A stretch of 64,000 nt of DNA from contig NZ_AUFV01000001.1 of assembly GCF_000426685.1 (NCBI RefSeq), positions 124,001 through 188,000 on the forward strand, written 5' to 3'. The notes beneath the pieces are model-generated. The model searched no databases. It was not told the DNA's origin and was given only the letters and a program-made list of their open reading frames with translations. A program made the translations under genes and the position numbers. Source of the stretch: Solimonas flava DSM 18980. Its GTDB lineage: Bacteria > Pseudomonadota > Gammaproteobacteria > Nevskiales > Nevskiaceae. This document shows, one piece after another, positions 46,970 through 55,198 of this stretch (positions within the stretch are counted from its first letter, which is position 1; each line of letters starts with the position of its first letter).

Positions 46970-48166
46970 ATGATCAAGCCCCACGGTTCCGACGCGCTGC
47001 AGCCGCGTTTCGTCTACGACACCGCCAAGCATGAAGCCCTCAGCAAGGAAGCCGAGACGCTGCCGAGCCTGCTGCTGAACTCGGCCGCCGCCGCCAATGC
47101 GGTGATGCTCGGCGCCGGCTACTTCAATCCGCTGTCCGGCTACATGAACCTTGCCGACGCGCTGAGCGTCGCCAAGAATCTGAAGACCGCGTCGGGCCTG
47201 TTCTGGCCGGTGCCGATCGTCAATCTCACCCGGGACAGCGGCATCAAGGCCGGCCAGCGCATCGCGCTGCGCGATCCGAACGTCGAGGGCCATCCGGTGC
47301 TCGCGGTGATGGACGTGCAGGGCGTCGAGCACGTCAGCGACGAGCAGCTGCGCGAGATGGCCAAGGAGATCTTCGGCAACCTCGACGACAAGCATCCGGG
47401 CGTGAAGACTTTCCTGTCGCTCGGCAACACGCTGCTGTCCGGCCCGATCGACGTGCTGAACTTCAGCTACTTCCAGACCGAGTTCCCCGACACCTTCCGC
47501 ACCGCCGTCGAGATCCGCAACGAGATCGCCGAACGCGGCTGGAACAAGGTCGTCGCGTTCCAGACGCGCAACCCGATGCACCGTGCGCACGAAGAGCTGT
47601 GCCGCATGGCACACGAGCGTCTCGGCACCGACGGCATCGTCATTCACATGCTGCTCGGCAAGCTCAAGGAAGGCGACATTCCGGCGCCGGTGCGCGATGC
47701 CTGCATCCGCACGATGGTCGAGCATTACTTCCCGAAGAACACGGTGATGATCACCGGCTACGGCTTCGACATGCTCTACGCCGGTCCGCGCGAAGCGGTG
47801 CTGCACGCGGTGTTCCGCCAGAACATGGGCGCCGACTACCTGATCGTCGGCCGCGATCACGCCGGCGTCGGCGACTACTACGGCCCGTTTGACGCGCAGA
47901 CGATCTTCGACGAGAAGGTGCCGAAGGGCGCGCTGCAGATCGAGATCTTCCGCGCCGACAACACCGCCTTCAGCAAGAAGCTCGGTCGCGTCGTGATGAT
48001 GCGCGAGGCGCCGGATCACGTGCCCGACGACTTCGTCGCGCTGTCGGGCACCAAGGTGCGCCAGATGCTCGGTGCCGGCATCGCACCGCCGCCGGAATTC
48101 TCGCGTCCGGAAGTGGCGAAGGTGCTGATGGAGTATTACCAGATCGAAGACGCCAAGAAGGCCTGA
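46970..48166 (+). CDS. sat: Sulfate adenylyltransferase Sat (homomeric type)
   Basis: Sat makes APS from sulfate and ATP. The 398-residue enzyme has the ATP-binding QTRNPMHRAHE (about residues 198-208), GRDHAGVGDYYGPFDAQ, and the C-terminal ALSGTKVRQMLGAG. This is the single-subunit type, not the CysDN heterodimer usual in enteric gammaproteobacteria. The ATG at 46970 gives MIKPHGSDALQPRFV. It lies 40 bp after cysC. Confidence 0.96.
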   Translation: MIKPHGSDALQPRFVYDTAKHEALSKEAETLPSLLLNSAAAANAVMLGAGYFNPLSGYMNLADALSVAKNLKTASGLFWPVPIVNLTRDSGIKAGQRIALRDPNVEGHPVLAVMDVQGVEHVSDEQLREMAKEIFGNLDDKHPGVKTFLSLGNTLLSGPIDVLNFSYFQTEFPDTFRTAVEIRNEIAERGWNKVVAFQTRNPMHRAHEELCRMAHERLGTDGIVIHMLLGKLKEGDIPAPVRDACIRTMVEHYFPKNTVMITGYGFDMLYAGPREAVLHAVFRQNMGADYLIVGRDHAGVGDYYGPFDAQTIFDEKVPKGALQIEIFRADNTAFSKKLGRVVMMREAPDHVPDDFVALSGTKVRQMLGAGIAPPPEFSRPEVAKVLMEYYQIEDAKKA

Positions 48167-48257
48167 GACGCGCGCCGGGCCGGGTCTGCCACGCAGATCC
48201 GGTCGCCCGCGTGGTGGTGGGTGATGGTCCGGCGAGGCCGGGTGCCGTGAGGACGAA

Positions 48258-49238
48258 ATGGCTTACATCGACGTATTCAATGGCGACGCCGACGGCATCT
48301 GCGCGCTGACACAGCTGCATCTCGCCGAGCCGCGCGACGCACGGCTCGTCACCGGCGTCAAGCGCGACATCGAGCTGCTCGATCAGGTCGAGGCGGCGGC
48401 CGGCGATCGCGTCACGGTGCTCGACATCTCGCTCGACAAGAACCGCGACGGCGTCGTGCGGCTGCTCGCCGCCGGCGCCGAGCTGTTCTATGTCGATCAT
48501 CACTTCGCCGGCGCCATTCCCGATGCCGGCGCGCAGGGCGGGCGCCTGACGACGATCATCAACGAGGCGCCGGACGTCTGCACCAGCCTGCTCGTCAACG
48601 GGTATCTGAAGAACCGCTACCTGGCCTGGGCCGTGGTCGGCGCGTTCGGCGACAACCTGAAGAAGAGCGCCGAGACGTTGGCCCGCGGCCTGTCCGTCAG
48701 CGAGGCGCAGCTGCGCCAGCTCGAGGATCTGGGCACCTATCTCAACTACAACGGCTACGGCGAATCGGTCGGCGATCTGCACTTCGCGCCGGACGCGCTG
48801 TTCCGCCTCGTCAGCCGGCATGAATCGCCGCTCGAGTTCATCGCCGGCGACGGCCGCCGGCACTTCGAGCAGCTCGCCGACGGCTACAAGACCGACATGG
48901 GTCAGGCCGCGGCGGCGCGGCCGCAGGCGGGCTCGACCGATGACGCTGCGCTGTTCATCCTGCCGGACGCGCCATGGGCGCGTCGCGTCAGCGGCGTCTA
49001 CAGCAACGATCTGGTCAACCAGTATCCGGATCGCGCGCACGCCGTGCTGACCGAGAAGGCCAACGGCCACTATCTGATCAGCGTGCGCGCGCCGCTGAAC
49101 CGCAAGAGGGGCGCCGACGAGCTGTGCCGTCGCTTCCCGACCGGCGGCGGCCGCGCCGCGGCGGCGGGCATCAATGATCTGCCGGCGGCGCAGCTCGGCG
49201 AGTTCACGCGTCAGTTCACCGCGCAGTTCGCACGCTGA
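48258..49238 (+). CDS. DHH-family phosphoesterase beside sat-cysC
   Basis: A 326-residue DHH phosphoesterase: NGDADGICAL (motif I), a conserved Asp after VTVLDISLDKN, YVDHHFAG (the DHH motif), and a C-terminal DHHA1-like GGGRAAAAGIN. NrnA-type DHH proteins degrade short RNAs and dephosphorylate pAp. Its position right after cysC-sat suggests removal of PAP, the by-product of PAPS reduction, in place of CysQ. This role is inferred from context. A GAGGAC ribosome site precedes the ATG. Confidence 0.85.
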   Translation: MAYIDVFNGDADGICALTQLHLAEPRDARLVTGVKRDIELLDQVEAAAGDRVTVLDISLDKNRDGVVRLLAAGAELFYVDHHFAGAIPDAGAQGGRLTTIINEAPDVCTSLLVNGYLKNRYLAWAVVGAFGDNLKKSAETLARGLSVSEAQLRQLEDLGTYLNYNGYGESVGDLHFAPDALFRLVSRHESPLEFIAGDGRRHFEQLADGYKTDMGQAAAARPQAGSTDDAALFILPDAPWARRVSGVYSNDLVNQYPDRAHAVLTEKANGHYLISVRAPLNRKRGADELCRRFPTGGGRAAAAGINDLPAAQLGEFTRQFTAQFAR

Positions 49239-49254
49239 AGGCGCAAACGAAAAG

Positions 49255-49288
49255 CCGCGCCGCGGGTCTGCTGCGGCGCGGCTTTTTG
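49255..49288 (+). terminator. Intrinsic terminator after the DHH gene
   Basis: GCCGCGCCGC (49255-49264) pairs with GCGGCGCGGC (49274-49283), followed by five T. AAAA precedes the stem, so it can also end the convergent MFS transcript. Confidence 0.88.
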
Positions 49289-49291
49289 CGT

Positions 49292-50521
49292 TCAGCCGGC
49301 CGGCGTCGCCGGTGCGGAGGCCTCGGCGGCTGGCGACCGTCGCGTGCTCTGGGCCAGGCCGACGAGCACGGCGGTGGCGAGATAGCAGGCGCTCGCGAAC
49401 TGCAGCGCCACCGTCGTGTCGCCGAGCGCGACGAGGCGTGCGCTCAGCGCCGGACTCAGCGCCGTGCCGAGCGTGCCGGCGAAGATCAGCGTCGACACCA
49501 TGCGCGCCGGCGGCCGCGCCAGCAGGCTCGTCGCGTAGCTGATGCAGAGCTTGAGGATGCCGGCGTTGATCAGCCCGAACACGAGGGCGTTGAGGCGCAG
49601 CGCGGCGACGTCGTGCAGCAGCCAGAACAGCGCCGAGTCGAGCACCGCGAGCGGCACGATCAGGTTCAGCAGCAGGCGCGGCGAGAAGCGCAGGCTCAGC
49701 CCGACCAGCACGATCTGGCCGATCGCCATGCCGCTCCAGTAGCGGCTCACCACGTCGGCGCTGGCCGCCAGCTCGGCGCCGAGCGCGGTCTGCAGATGAT
49801 TCGGCAGCCACAGGAACAGCGAGACCTGGCCGAGCATGTAGGCGAACAGGGCGACGGCGCAGAGCACGGCGCCGAGCGGCCAGCGCGTGGCGCCATCGCT
49901 TTGTGGTCCGCCGGCCGCCGGATAGCGGCAGGACATCGCCAGCGCGACGACTGCGAGCGACACCGCGGCGAGCGCCGCGTAGGCCGCGCTCCAGCGCCAG
50001 CCGGCGGCGATCGCGGCGCCGGCCAGCAGCGGACACAGCACGCCGGCGAGGCTGAAGGAGACGTCGGTCGACAGCAGCGCCGCGGCGCGGCGCTCGGGGG
50101 AATAGATCAGCGTCAGCGTGATCGCCGCGCCGGCGAGGCCGAGGCCGCAGGCGAGGCCGAGCAGACCGAGCAGCGGCGCCAGCGCGTTCCAGTCATCGAC
50201 CAGCAGGATCGCGCCGATCAGCAGCGCGAGCGTGAGGTACGAGCCAGCGAACAGGCGTCGCAGCGGCAGCCAGCCGTAGCCGAACAGGCTCAGCAGCGAG
50301 CCGCAGAAGATGCCGCCGGTGAACCATGAGAAGCGCGCCGCCGCGTCCGCGACCGACAGGCCGAAGTGCGCGGCGAGCGCGCCGGTGACGACGCCGGTCT
50401 GCGACAGCAGGCCGGACATCGCGAAGTAGGCAAGGAAGCTGGCCAGCGTCAGCCGGCCGCGGTTGTCGGTGGCGTGGCGGAGCCACTGCAGCGGTACGGC
50501 GGCGGAGCGGGAAGGGCGCAT
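49292..50521 (-). CDS. MFS transporter, TsgA-like
   Basis: A 409-residue major facilitator with about twelve membrane helices. The N-terminal pattern LASFLAYFAMSGLLSQTGVVTGALAAHFG (about residues 18-46) resembles TsgA. The start ATG at 50521 (MRPSRSAAVPLQW) is closest to the divergent promoter; an in-frame ATG at 50557 is possible. It faces away from the HutC-type regulator and the nucleoside hydrolase operon, so uptake of a nucleoside or base is an inference from context. Confidence 0.85.
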   Translation of the reverse strand: MRPSRSAAVPLQWLRHATDNRGRLTLASFLAYFAMSGLLSQTGVVTGALAAHFGLSVADAAARFSWFTGGIFCGSLLSLFGYGWLPLRRLFAGSYLTLALLIGAILLVDDWNALAPLLGLLGLACGLGLAGAAITLTLIYSPERRAAALLSTDVSFSLAGVLCPLLAGAAIAAGWRWSAAYAALAAVSLAVVALAMSCRYPAAGGPQSDGATRWPLGAVLCAVALFAYMLGQVSLFLWLPNHLQTALGAELAASADVVSRYWSGMAIGQIVLVGLSLRFSPRLLLNLIVPLAVLDSALFWLLHDVAALRLNALVFGLINAGILKLCISYATSLLARPPARMVSTLIFAGTLGTALSPALSARLVALGDTTVALQFASACYLATAVLVGLAQSTRRSPAAEASAPATPAG

Positions 50522-50537
50522 CGAAAGCTCGGTGGCG

Positions 50538-50567
50538 TTGACCGGTGCCCCGAGCATAGCCTAGGAT
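50538..50567 (+). promoter_or_regulatory. Promoter for the HutC-type regulator operon
   Basis: TTGACC (50538-50543) and TAGGAT (50562-50567) have an 18-bp spacer. The dyad operator begins 11 bp downstream, about at the transcription start. Confidence 0.55.
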
Positions 50568-50577
50568 TTCTCTAAAG

Positions 50578-50598
50578 GTAAGACGTCTGACGTCTTAC
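50578..50598. promoter_or_regulatory. HutC/GntR operator with perfect 10-bp arms
   Basis: GTAAGACGTC and GACGTCTTAC flank a single central T, making a 21-bp perfect dyad. It lies between the putative promoter and the regulator start at 50618, the expected place for autorepression. It contains the TAAGACGTC half-site twice. Confidence 0.75.
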
Positions 50599-50617
50599 AA
50601 ATAAACGAGGAATCGAC

Positions 50618-51343
50618 ATGAAAACCGCCAATGTCTCGTCCCGCGTCGCCGAAGCGCGGCGCCGTCTCGAAGCGCTGATTCGCGAGACCGACGGCGATCG
50701 CCTGCCGTCCGAGGACGCGCTCGCGACCCAGCTCGGCGTCAGCCGGCCGACCGTGCGCGCCGCGCTCGGTGAGCTGGAGGCGGCCGGCTACATCCAGCGC
50801 CGCCACGGCCGCGGCACCTTCATCAATCCGGTCGCCGCCCGCATCGAAGCGCGGCTGGAGCTGTGGGAGGAATTCAGCGCGCTGGTCGCGCGGGCCGGCT
50901 TCGCGCCCTCGGTGCGCGTGCTCGGCACCGAGCGCCGGGCGATGCCGGCCGACATCGCCCGCGCGCTCGGTCACGAGCCCGGCACCGAAGCCTGGGCCGT
51001 GCGCCGCGTGTTCCTCGCCGACGGCCAGCCGGCGATCCACTGCGAGGACTTCGTGCCCTGCGCGCTGCTGCCCGACGATTTCGATCCGGCCGAGCTGAGC
51101 CGCGACGACACCTTCCACGTGCTCGCCGCGCACCGTCATCCGCCGATCGACTACGCGTTCTCGCGCGTCAGCGCCCAGCTCGCGCAGGCGCGCCTGGCCC
51201 GCGATCTCGATCTGGCCGAAGGCACGCCGCTGCTGTCGTTCACCAGCACGGCCTATCGCGCCGACAACCGCCCGGTGTTCGCCTGCGTCGAGCACTACCG
51301 GCCCGGCATCGTCGACTTCAGCCTGCTGCGCCGCCACGTCTGA
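50618..51343 (+). CDS. GntR-family regulator, HutC subfamily
   Basis: A 241-residue regulator. The N-terminal winged helix (about 10-70, RLPSEDALATQLGVSRPTVRAALGELEAAGYI) is followed by a UTRA ligand domain (about 85-235, with CEDFVPCALLP). It precedes a nucleoside hydrolase and an amidohydrolase on the same strand and has a strong dyad in its own leader. The effector is probably a nucleoside, base or breakdown product. Confidence 0.92.
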   Translation: MKTANVSSRVAEARRRLEALIRETDGDRLPSEDALATQLGVSRPTVRAALGELEAAGYIQRRHGRGTFINPVAARIEARLELWEEFSALVARAGFAPSVRVLGTERRAMPADIARALGHEPGTEAWAVRRVFLADGQPAIHCEDFVPCALLPDDFDPAELSRDDTFHVLAAHRHPPIDYAFSRVSAQLAQARLARDLDLAEGTPLLSFTSTAYRADNRPVFACVEHYRPGIVDFSLLRRHV

Positions 51344-51384
51344 GCGCCGACTAACTCCCCCATTCCCCCCACACCCGGATCGCC

Positions 51385-52365
51385 ATGAAACGCCTGCTGA
51401 TCGATACCGACACCGCCGGTGACGACGTCACCTCCCTGCTGTTCGGCCTGCTCTGGCCCGGCGTCCAGCTCGACGCGATCTTCACGGTGATGGGCAACGT
51501 GCCGCTGGAGCTGTGCACGCGCAACGCGCTGACCGCGCTCGACCACGCCGGCCGCAGCGGCGAGGTGCCGGTGTTCGCCGGCTGCGACCGCCCGCTGATG
51601 CGGCCGCCGATCCATTCCGACTTCGTCCACGGCAAGGACGGCATGGGCAACAGCTTCTTTGTGCCGCCGCGCGGCAAGGCCGAGCCGCTGCACGCCGCGC
51701 AGGCACTGGTGCGCTTCGTCAACGCCGCGCCGGGCGAGTACGAGATCGTCGCGCACGGCCCGCTGACCAATCTCGCGGTCGCGTACATGCTCGATCCGAG
51801 CATCGTCCACAAGATCAAGAAGCTGTGGATCATGGGCGGCGCCTGCCACTTCCAGGGCAACATCACGCCGGCCGCCGAGTACAACGTCTACGCCGATCCG
51901 GAAGCGGCGCGCATGGTGTTCCGCGCCGGCTTTCCGATCGTCATGGTCGGCTGGGAGATCTGCTGCCGCTACGGCATCGTCGGCGGCGAGGACCTCGCCG
52001 CGCTGCAGGCGATCGACACGCCGCTGGCGCGCTTCTATCACCAGATCAACAGTGCCGCGCTGAAGTTCAACCGTGAGCTCGGCGGCCTCGACGGCATCAG
52101 CCATCCGGATTCGCAGACGACGGCGATCTGCATCAATCCGGCGATCCTGCAGAAGTCCGGCCGCTACTTCGTCGAAGTCGAGTGCCAGAGCAACCAGATG
52201 CGCGGCTACACCGCGGTCGACACGCGCTTCCATCCGGAGCCGAACGAGTTCTGGCAGGGCGGCGAGCCCAATGCCGAGGTCGTCCACGAGGTCGACTACC
52301 ACGGCTTCTACCGCATGCTGAGCGCGCTGCTGAAGGGCGACTTCTCGGAGTACAGCCCGGCATGA
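51385..52365 (+). CDS. Inosine/uridine-preferring nucleoside hydrolase
   Basis: A 326-residue nucleoside hydrolase that splits ribonucleosides to base and ribose. The calcium-binding signature DTDTAGDD lies at residues 7-14. GPLTNLAVAYML, WIMGGACHFQGNITPAAEYNVYADPEAARMV (about 152-182) and the C-terminal DxTH-equivalent region VDTRFHPE follow. Its stop overlaps the amidohydrolase ATG (ATGA), so base release is coupled to a following step. Confidence 0.92.
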   Translation: MKRLLIDTDTAGDDVTSLLFGLLWPGVQLDAIFTVMGNVPLELCTRNALTALDHAGRSGEVPVFAGCDRPLMRPPIHSDFVHGKDGMGNSFFVPPRGKAEPLHAAQALVRFVNAAPGEYEIVAHGPLTNLAVAYMLDPSIVHKIKKLWIMGGACHFQGNITPAAEYNVYADPEAARMVFRAGFPIVMVGWEICCRYGIVGGEDLAALQAIDTPLARFYHQINSAALKFNRELGGLDGISHPDSQTTAICINPAILQKSGRYFVEVECQSNQMRGYTAVDTRFHPEPNEFWQGGEPNAEVVHEVDYHGFYRMLSALLKGDFSEYSPA

Positions 52366-53708
52366 GCGCGCTGCTGATCCACGGCGCGACGGTGCTGACC
52401 GTCAACGCCAGCGACGAGGTCATCGCCGACGGCGCGGTGCTGGTCGAGGACGGCCGCATCGCCGACATCGGCCCGAGCGCGGCGCTGCTGCAGCGCTGGC
52501 CGGGCGTCGACCGCCACGACGCAAGCGGGCAGGTGCTGCTGCCGGGCCTCGTCAATCTGCATCTGCACTCGGGCCTGATCCGCGGCACCGCCGAGGACAT
52601 GCCGGTGTTCGCCTGGCTCGCGCGCCATGTCGATCCGAAGCACCGCGTGCTGAGCGCCGACGACGCCTACGCCGCCTCGCGTCTGTGCTACGCCGAGGCG
52701 CTGCTGTCCGGCACCACGACGGTGCTCGACATGTACCGCTACATGCACCGTTGCGCCGACGCCGCCGAACAGCTCGGCCTGCGCGCGGTGCTGGCGCCGT
52801 ACGTCGCCGACCAGCCGCCGTACACCTACTTCGAGACGCTGGAGGCCAATGCCCGCCTGGTCGAGGAGCGGCACGGCTCGGCGCAGGGGCGCGTGCGCGT
52901 GTGGTTCGGCCTGGAGCACCTGACGTACTGCACCGAGGCGGCGTTCCGCGAGGCCGCGCGTCTCGCCGAGCATTACGGCGTCGGCATCCATACGCACGGC
53001 GAGGAGTCGCGCGAGATGGCGTCGCGCCTGCATGCCGAGACCGGGCTCTGGCCGATCGAGCTGTTCCACGAGCGCGGCATCCTCGGTCCGCGGACCGTGC
53101 TCGCGCACTGCGTCTGGCTGCAGCCGCAGGAGATCGAGATCCTGGCGCGCACCGGCACGTCGGTCGCGCACTGCCCGGTCAGCAACATGAAGCTGGCGTC
53201 CGGCATCTGCCCGGTGCCGGAGCTGCTCGACGCCGGCGTCGCCGTCGGCATCGGCTCGGACGGCGTCAAGGAGAACAACAACCTCGATCTGCTCGAGGAA
53301 ATGAAGTTCGTGCCGCTGCTGCAGAAAGTGCGCCTGCTCGACGCGCGCGCGATGCCGGCGCCGCAGGTGCTGCGCATGGCGACGATCGACGGCGCCCGCG
53401 CGCTCGGCCTTGCCGACGAGATCGGCTCGCTGGAGCGCGGCAAGAAGGCCGACCTGATCCTCGTCGACTTCATGCGTCCGCACCTGACGCCGGTGCTCCA
53501 CGGCGCTTATGCCAACGTCGTCAGCAACCTCGTCTACGCGGCGCGCGGCAGCGACGTGCGCCTGGTGATGGTCGACGGCCAGGTGCTGGTCCGCGACGGC
53601 GTCCTGCTGCGCGCCGACGTCAACGAGCTGATGCGCCAGGCGCAGCAGGCGACCGAGGCGCTGATCGCGCGCCGCGAGCCTTACGTACCGACGATCGAAG
53701 GCTACTGA
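52362..53708 (+). CDS. Amidohydrolase of the TRZ/ATZ/MtaD deaminase group
   Basis: A 448-residue metal-dependent hydrolase. The metal motif is GLVNLHLHSG (HxH), followed by HTHGEESREM, VLAHCVWL, and the metal Asp in IGSDGVKENNN. Homologues deaminate guanine, 5-methylthioadenosine, cytosine or s-triazines. Coupling to a nucleoside hydrolase suggests deamination of a released purine or pyrimidine base. The exact base cannot be told. Confidence 0.9.
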   Translation: MSALLIHGATVLTVNASDEVIADGAVLVEDGRIADIGPSAALLQRWPGVDRHDASGQVLLPGLVNLHLHSGLIRGTAEDMPVFAWLARHVDPKHRVLSADDAYAASRLCYAEALLSGTTTVLDMYRYMHRCADAAEQLGLRAVLAPYVADQPPYTYFETLEANARLVEERHGSAQGRVRVWFGLEHLTYCTEAAFREAARLAEHYGVGIHTHGEESREMASRLHAETGLWPIELFHERGILGPRTVLAHCVWLQPQEIEILARTGTSVAHCPVSNMKLASGICPVPELLDAGVAVGIGSDGVKENNNLDLLEEMKFVPLLQKVRLLDARAMPAPQVLRMATIDGARALGLADEIGSLERGKKADLILVDFMRPHLTPVLHGAYANVVSNLVYAARGSDVRLVMVDGQVLVRDGVLLRADVNELMRQAQQATEALIARREPYVPTIEGY

Positions 53709-53735
53709 GCCGATTCCCTGCCGAGCCGCTTGCCG

Positions 53736-55010
53736 ATGAAGACTTTCCGCGACCTGCGCCGCGCGCTGCGGCCGTTCCTGTTCTCGGCCTGCGCCCTGCT
53801 GTTCGGCGCCAGTGGGGCCGCCGCAAGCGGCGATGCCGATGCCGGCACGCGCGCCGCGGCGCCGGCCGGCTTCTCGGCGGCGCGCCTGCAGCGCGTGCCA
53901 GCGCTGCTCGGACGCCTCGTCGACGACGGCGACTACGCCGGCGCCGTCTGGCTGATCGCGCGCGATGGCCACGTCGTCCAGCACGGCGCCGTCGGTTTCC
54001 GTGATCTCGAAGCGCGCGCGCCGATGGGCGAGGACACCGCGTTCGCGATCGCCTCGATGAGCAAGATCGTCACCACGGTCACGGCGCTGACGCTGCTCGA
54101 GGAAGGGCGGCTCGACCTCGAGGATCCGGTCTCGCGCTACCTGCCGGAACTGGCGCAGCCGCGCGTGCTGGTCGGCGGCGACGCCGACGCGCCGCAGACG
54201 GTGCCGGCGCTGCGGCCGGTGACGATCCGCCAGCTGCTGACGCAGACCTCCGGTTACAGCTACGGCTTCTTCGACGGCGAACCGTGGCGGACGATCTACG
54301 CCCGCGCCGACCTCTGGAACAGCGCCGACGCGGCCGACTTCGTGCGTCGCGCCGCGTCGCTGCCGCTCAAGCATCAGCCGGGCGCGGCCTGGAGCTACGG
54401 CATCAACACCGATTTGCTCGGCATTGTCATCGAGCGCGTCACCGGCCAGTCGCTGGAAGCGGCGATGCGCGCGCGCGTGCTCGCGCCGCTCGGCATGCGC
54501 CATACCGGCTTCACGCCCCCGGCCGGCGTGCCGCTGGCGCGGATGTACGGGGAAACCGCTGACGGCCGCCTGACACCGATCGCCAGCCCGGTGCACACCG
54601 GACCCGGGCTGCAGAGCGGCGGCGGCGGCCTGTACTCGACGCTGCACGACTACGCGCGTTTCGCGCAGATGCTGCTCGACGACGGTCAGCTCGACGGCGT
54701 GCGCATCCTCGGCCGCAAGACCGTCGAGACGATGCGCAGCAATCAGGTCGGCTACCTCAATCCGCGGCCGCGCGACCGTTTCGTGCCGCAGGGCTTCGGC
54801 TTCGGCGTGCGCGTGCGGCTCGACGACGCCGGCATGAGCGACGCGCTCGGCACGCCGGGCAGTTTCGGCTGGGAAGGCGTGACGACGACCTACGTATCGA
54901 TCGATCCGAAGGAGCGATTGCTGATGATCGTGATGACCCAGCGTCAGCCGTTCGATGCGAAGATGCTGTTCGAGCGCTTCAGCAACACGGTCTACCAGGC
55001 CCTCGAATGA
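53736..55010 (+). CDS. Exported serine hydrolase of the beta-lactamase (class C/EstB) family
   Basis: A 424-residue protein with a signal peptide (about 1-32). The SxxK motif is S107-M-S-K110 (AIASMSK), followed by YGI (SYGINTD) and a third motif near GWEG. Family members are esterases, D-aminopeptidases or beta-lactamases; the length and SMSK favour an esterase or peptidase. The ATG at 53736 is used, not a TTG at 53730. It lies 27 bp after the amidohydrolase, so cotranscription is likely, but its link to base catabolism is unclear. Confidence 0.88.
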   Translation: MKTFRDLRRALRPFLFSACALLFGASGAAASGDADAGTRAAAPAGFSAARLQRVPALLGRLVDDGDYAGAVWLIARDGHVVQHGAVGFRDLEARAPMGEDTAFAIASMSKIVTTVTALTLLEEGRLDLEDPVSRYLPELAQPRVLVGGDADAPQTVPALRPVTIRQLLTQTSGYSYGFFDGEPWRTIYARADLWNSADAADFVRRAASLPLKHQPGAAWSYGINTDLLGIVIERVTGQSLEAAMRARVLAPLGMRHTGFTPPAGVPLARMYGETADGRLTPIASPVHTGPGLQSGGGGLYSTLHDYARFAQMLLDDGQLDGVRILGRKTVETMRSNQVGYLNPRPRDRFVPQGFGFGVRVRLDDAGMSDALGTPGSFGWEGVTTTYVSIDPKERLLMIVMTQRQPFDAKMLFERFSNTVYQALE

Positions 55011-55096
55011 GGGTCGCCGCAGACCGGGCGGCAGCCCGGCGCGGCGGCGGGGGAGGGTGACAGCCCGGACCCCAGACGATACTCTTTGGCGCTAAT

Positions 55097-55131
55097 CGAA
55101 CCCGCGGCCGTCAGCATTGGCCGCGGGTTCG
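55097..55131. repeat. 13-bp stem-loop in the pyc leader
   Basis: CGAACCCGCGGCC (55097-55109) is perfectly complementary to 55119-55131, with a 9-nt loop. It is the first of two tandem hairpins before pyc and has no T-run. Confidence 0.6.
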
Positions 55132-55139
55132 TCGTGTCT

Positions 55140-55169
55140 GGGCCCCGCTGCCAATCGCCTGCGGGGCCC
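55140..55169. repeat. Second stem-loop in the pyc leader
   Basis: GGGCCCCGC (55140-55148) pairs with GCGGGGCCC (55161-55169) around a 12-nt loop. It ends 29 bp before the pyc start and could shape translation or transcription of pyc. Confidence 0.55.
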
Positions 55170-55198
55170 GGCCGTCGCACATCCAAGGAGAGAGATTC

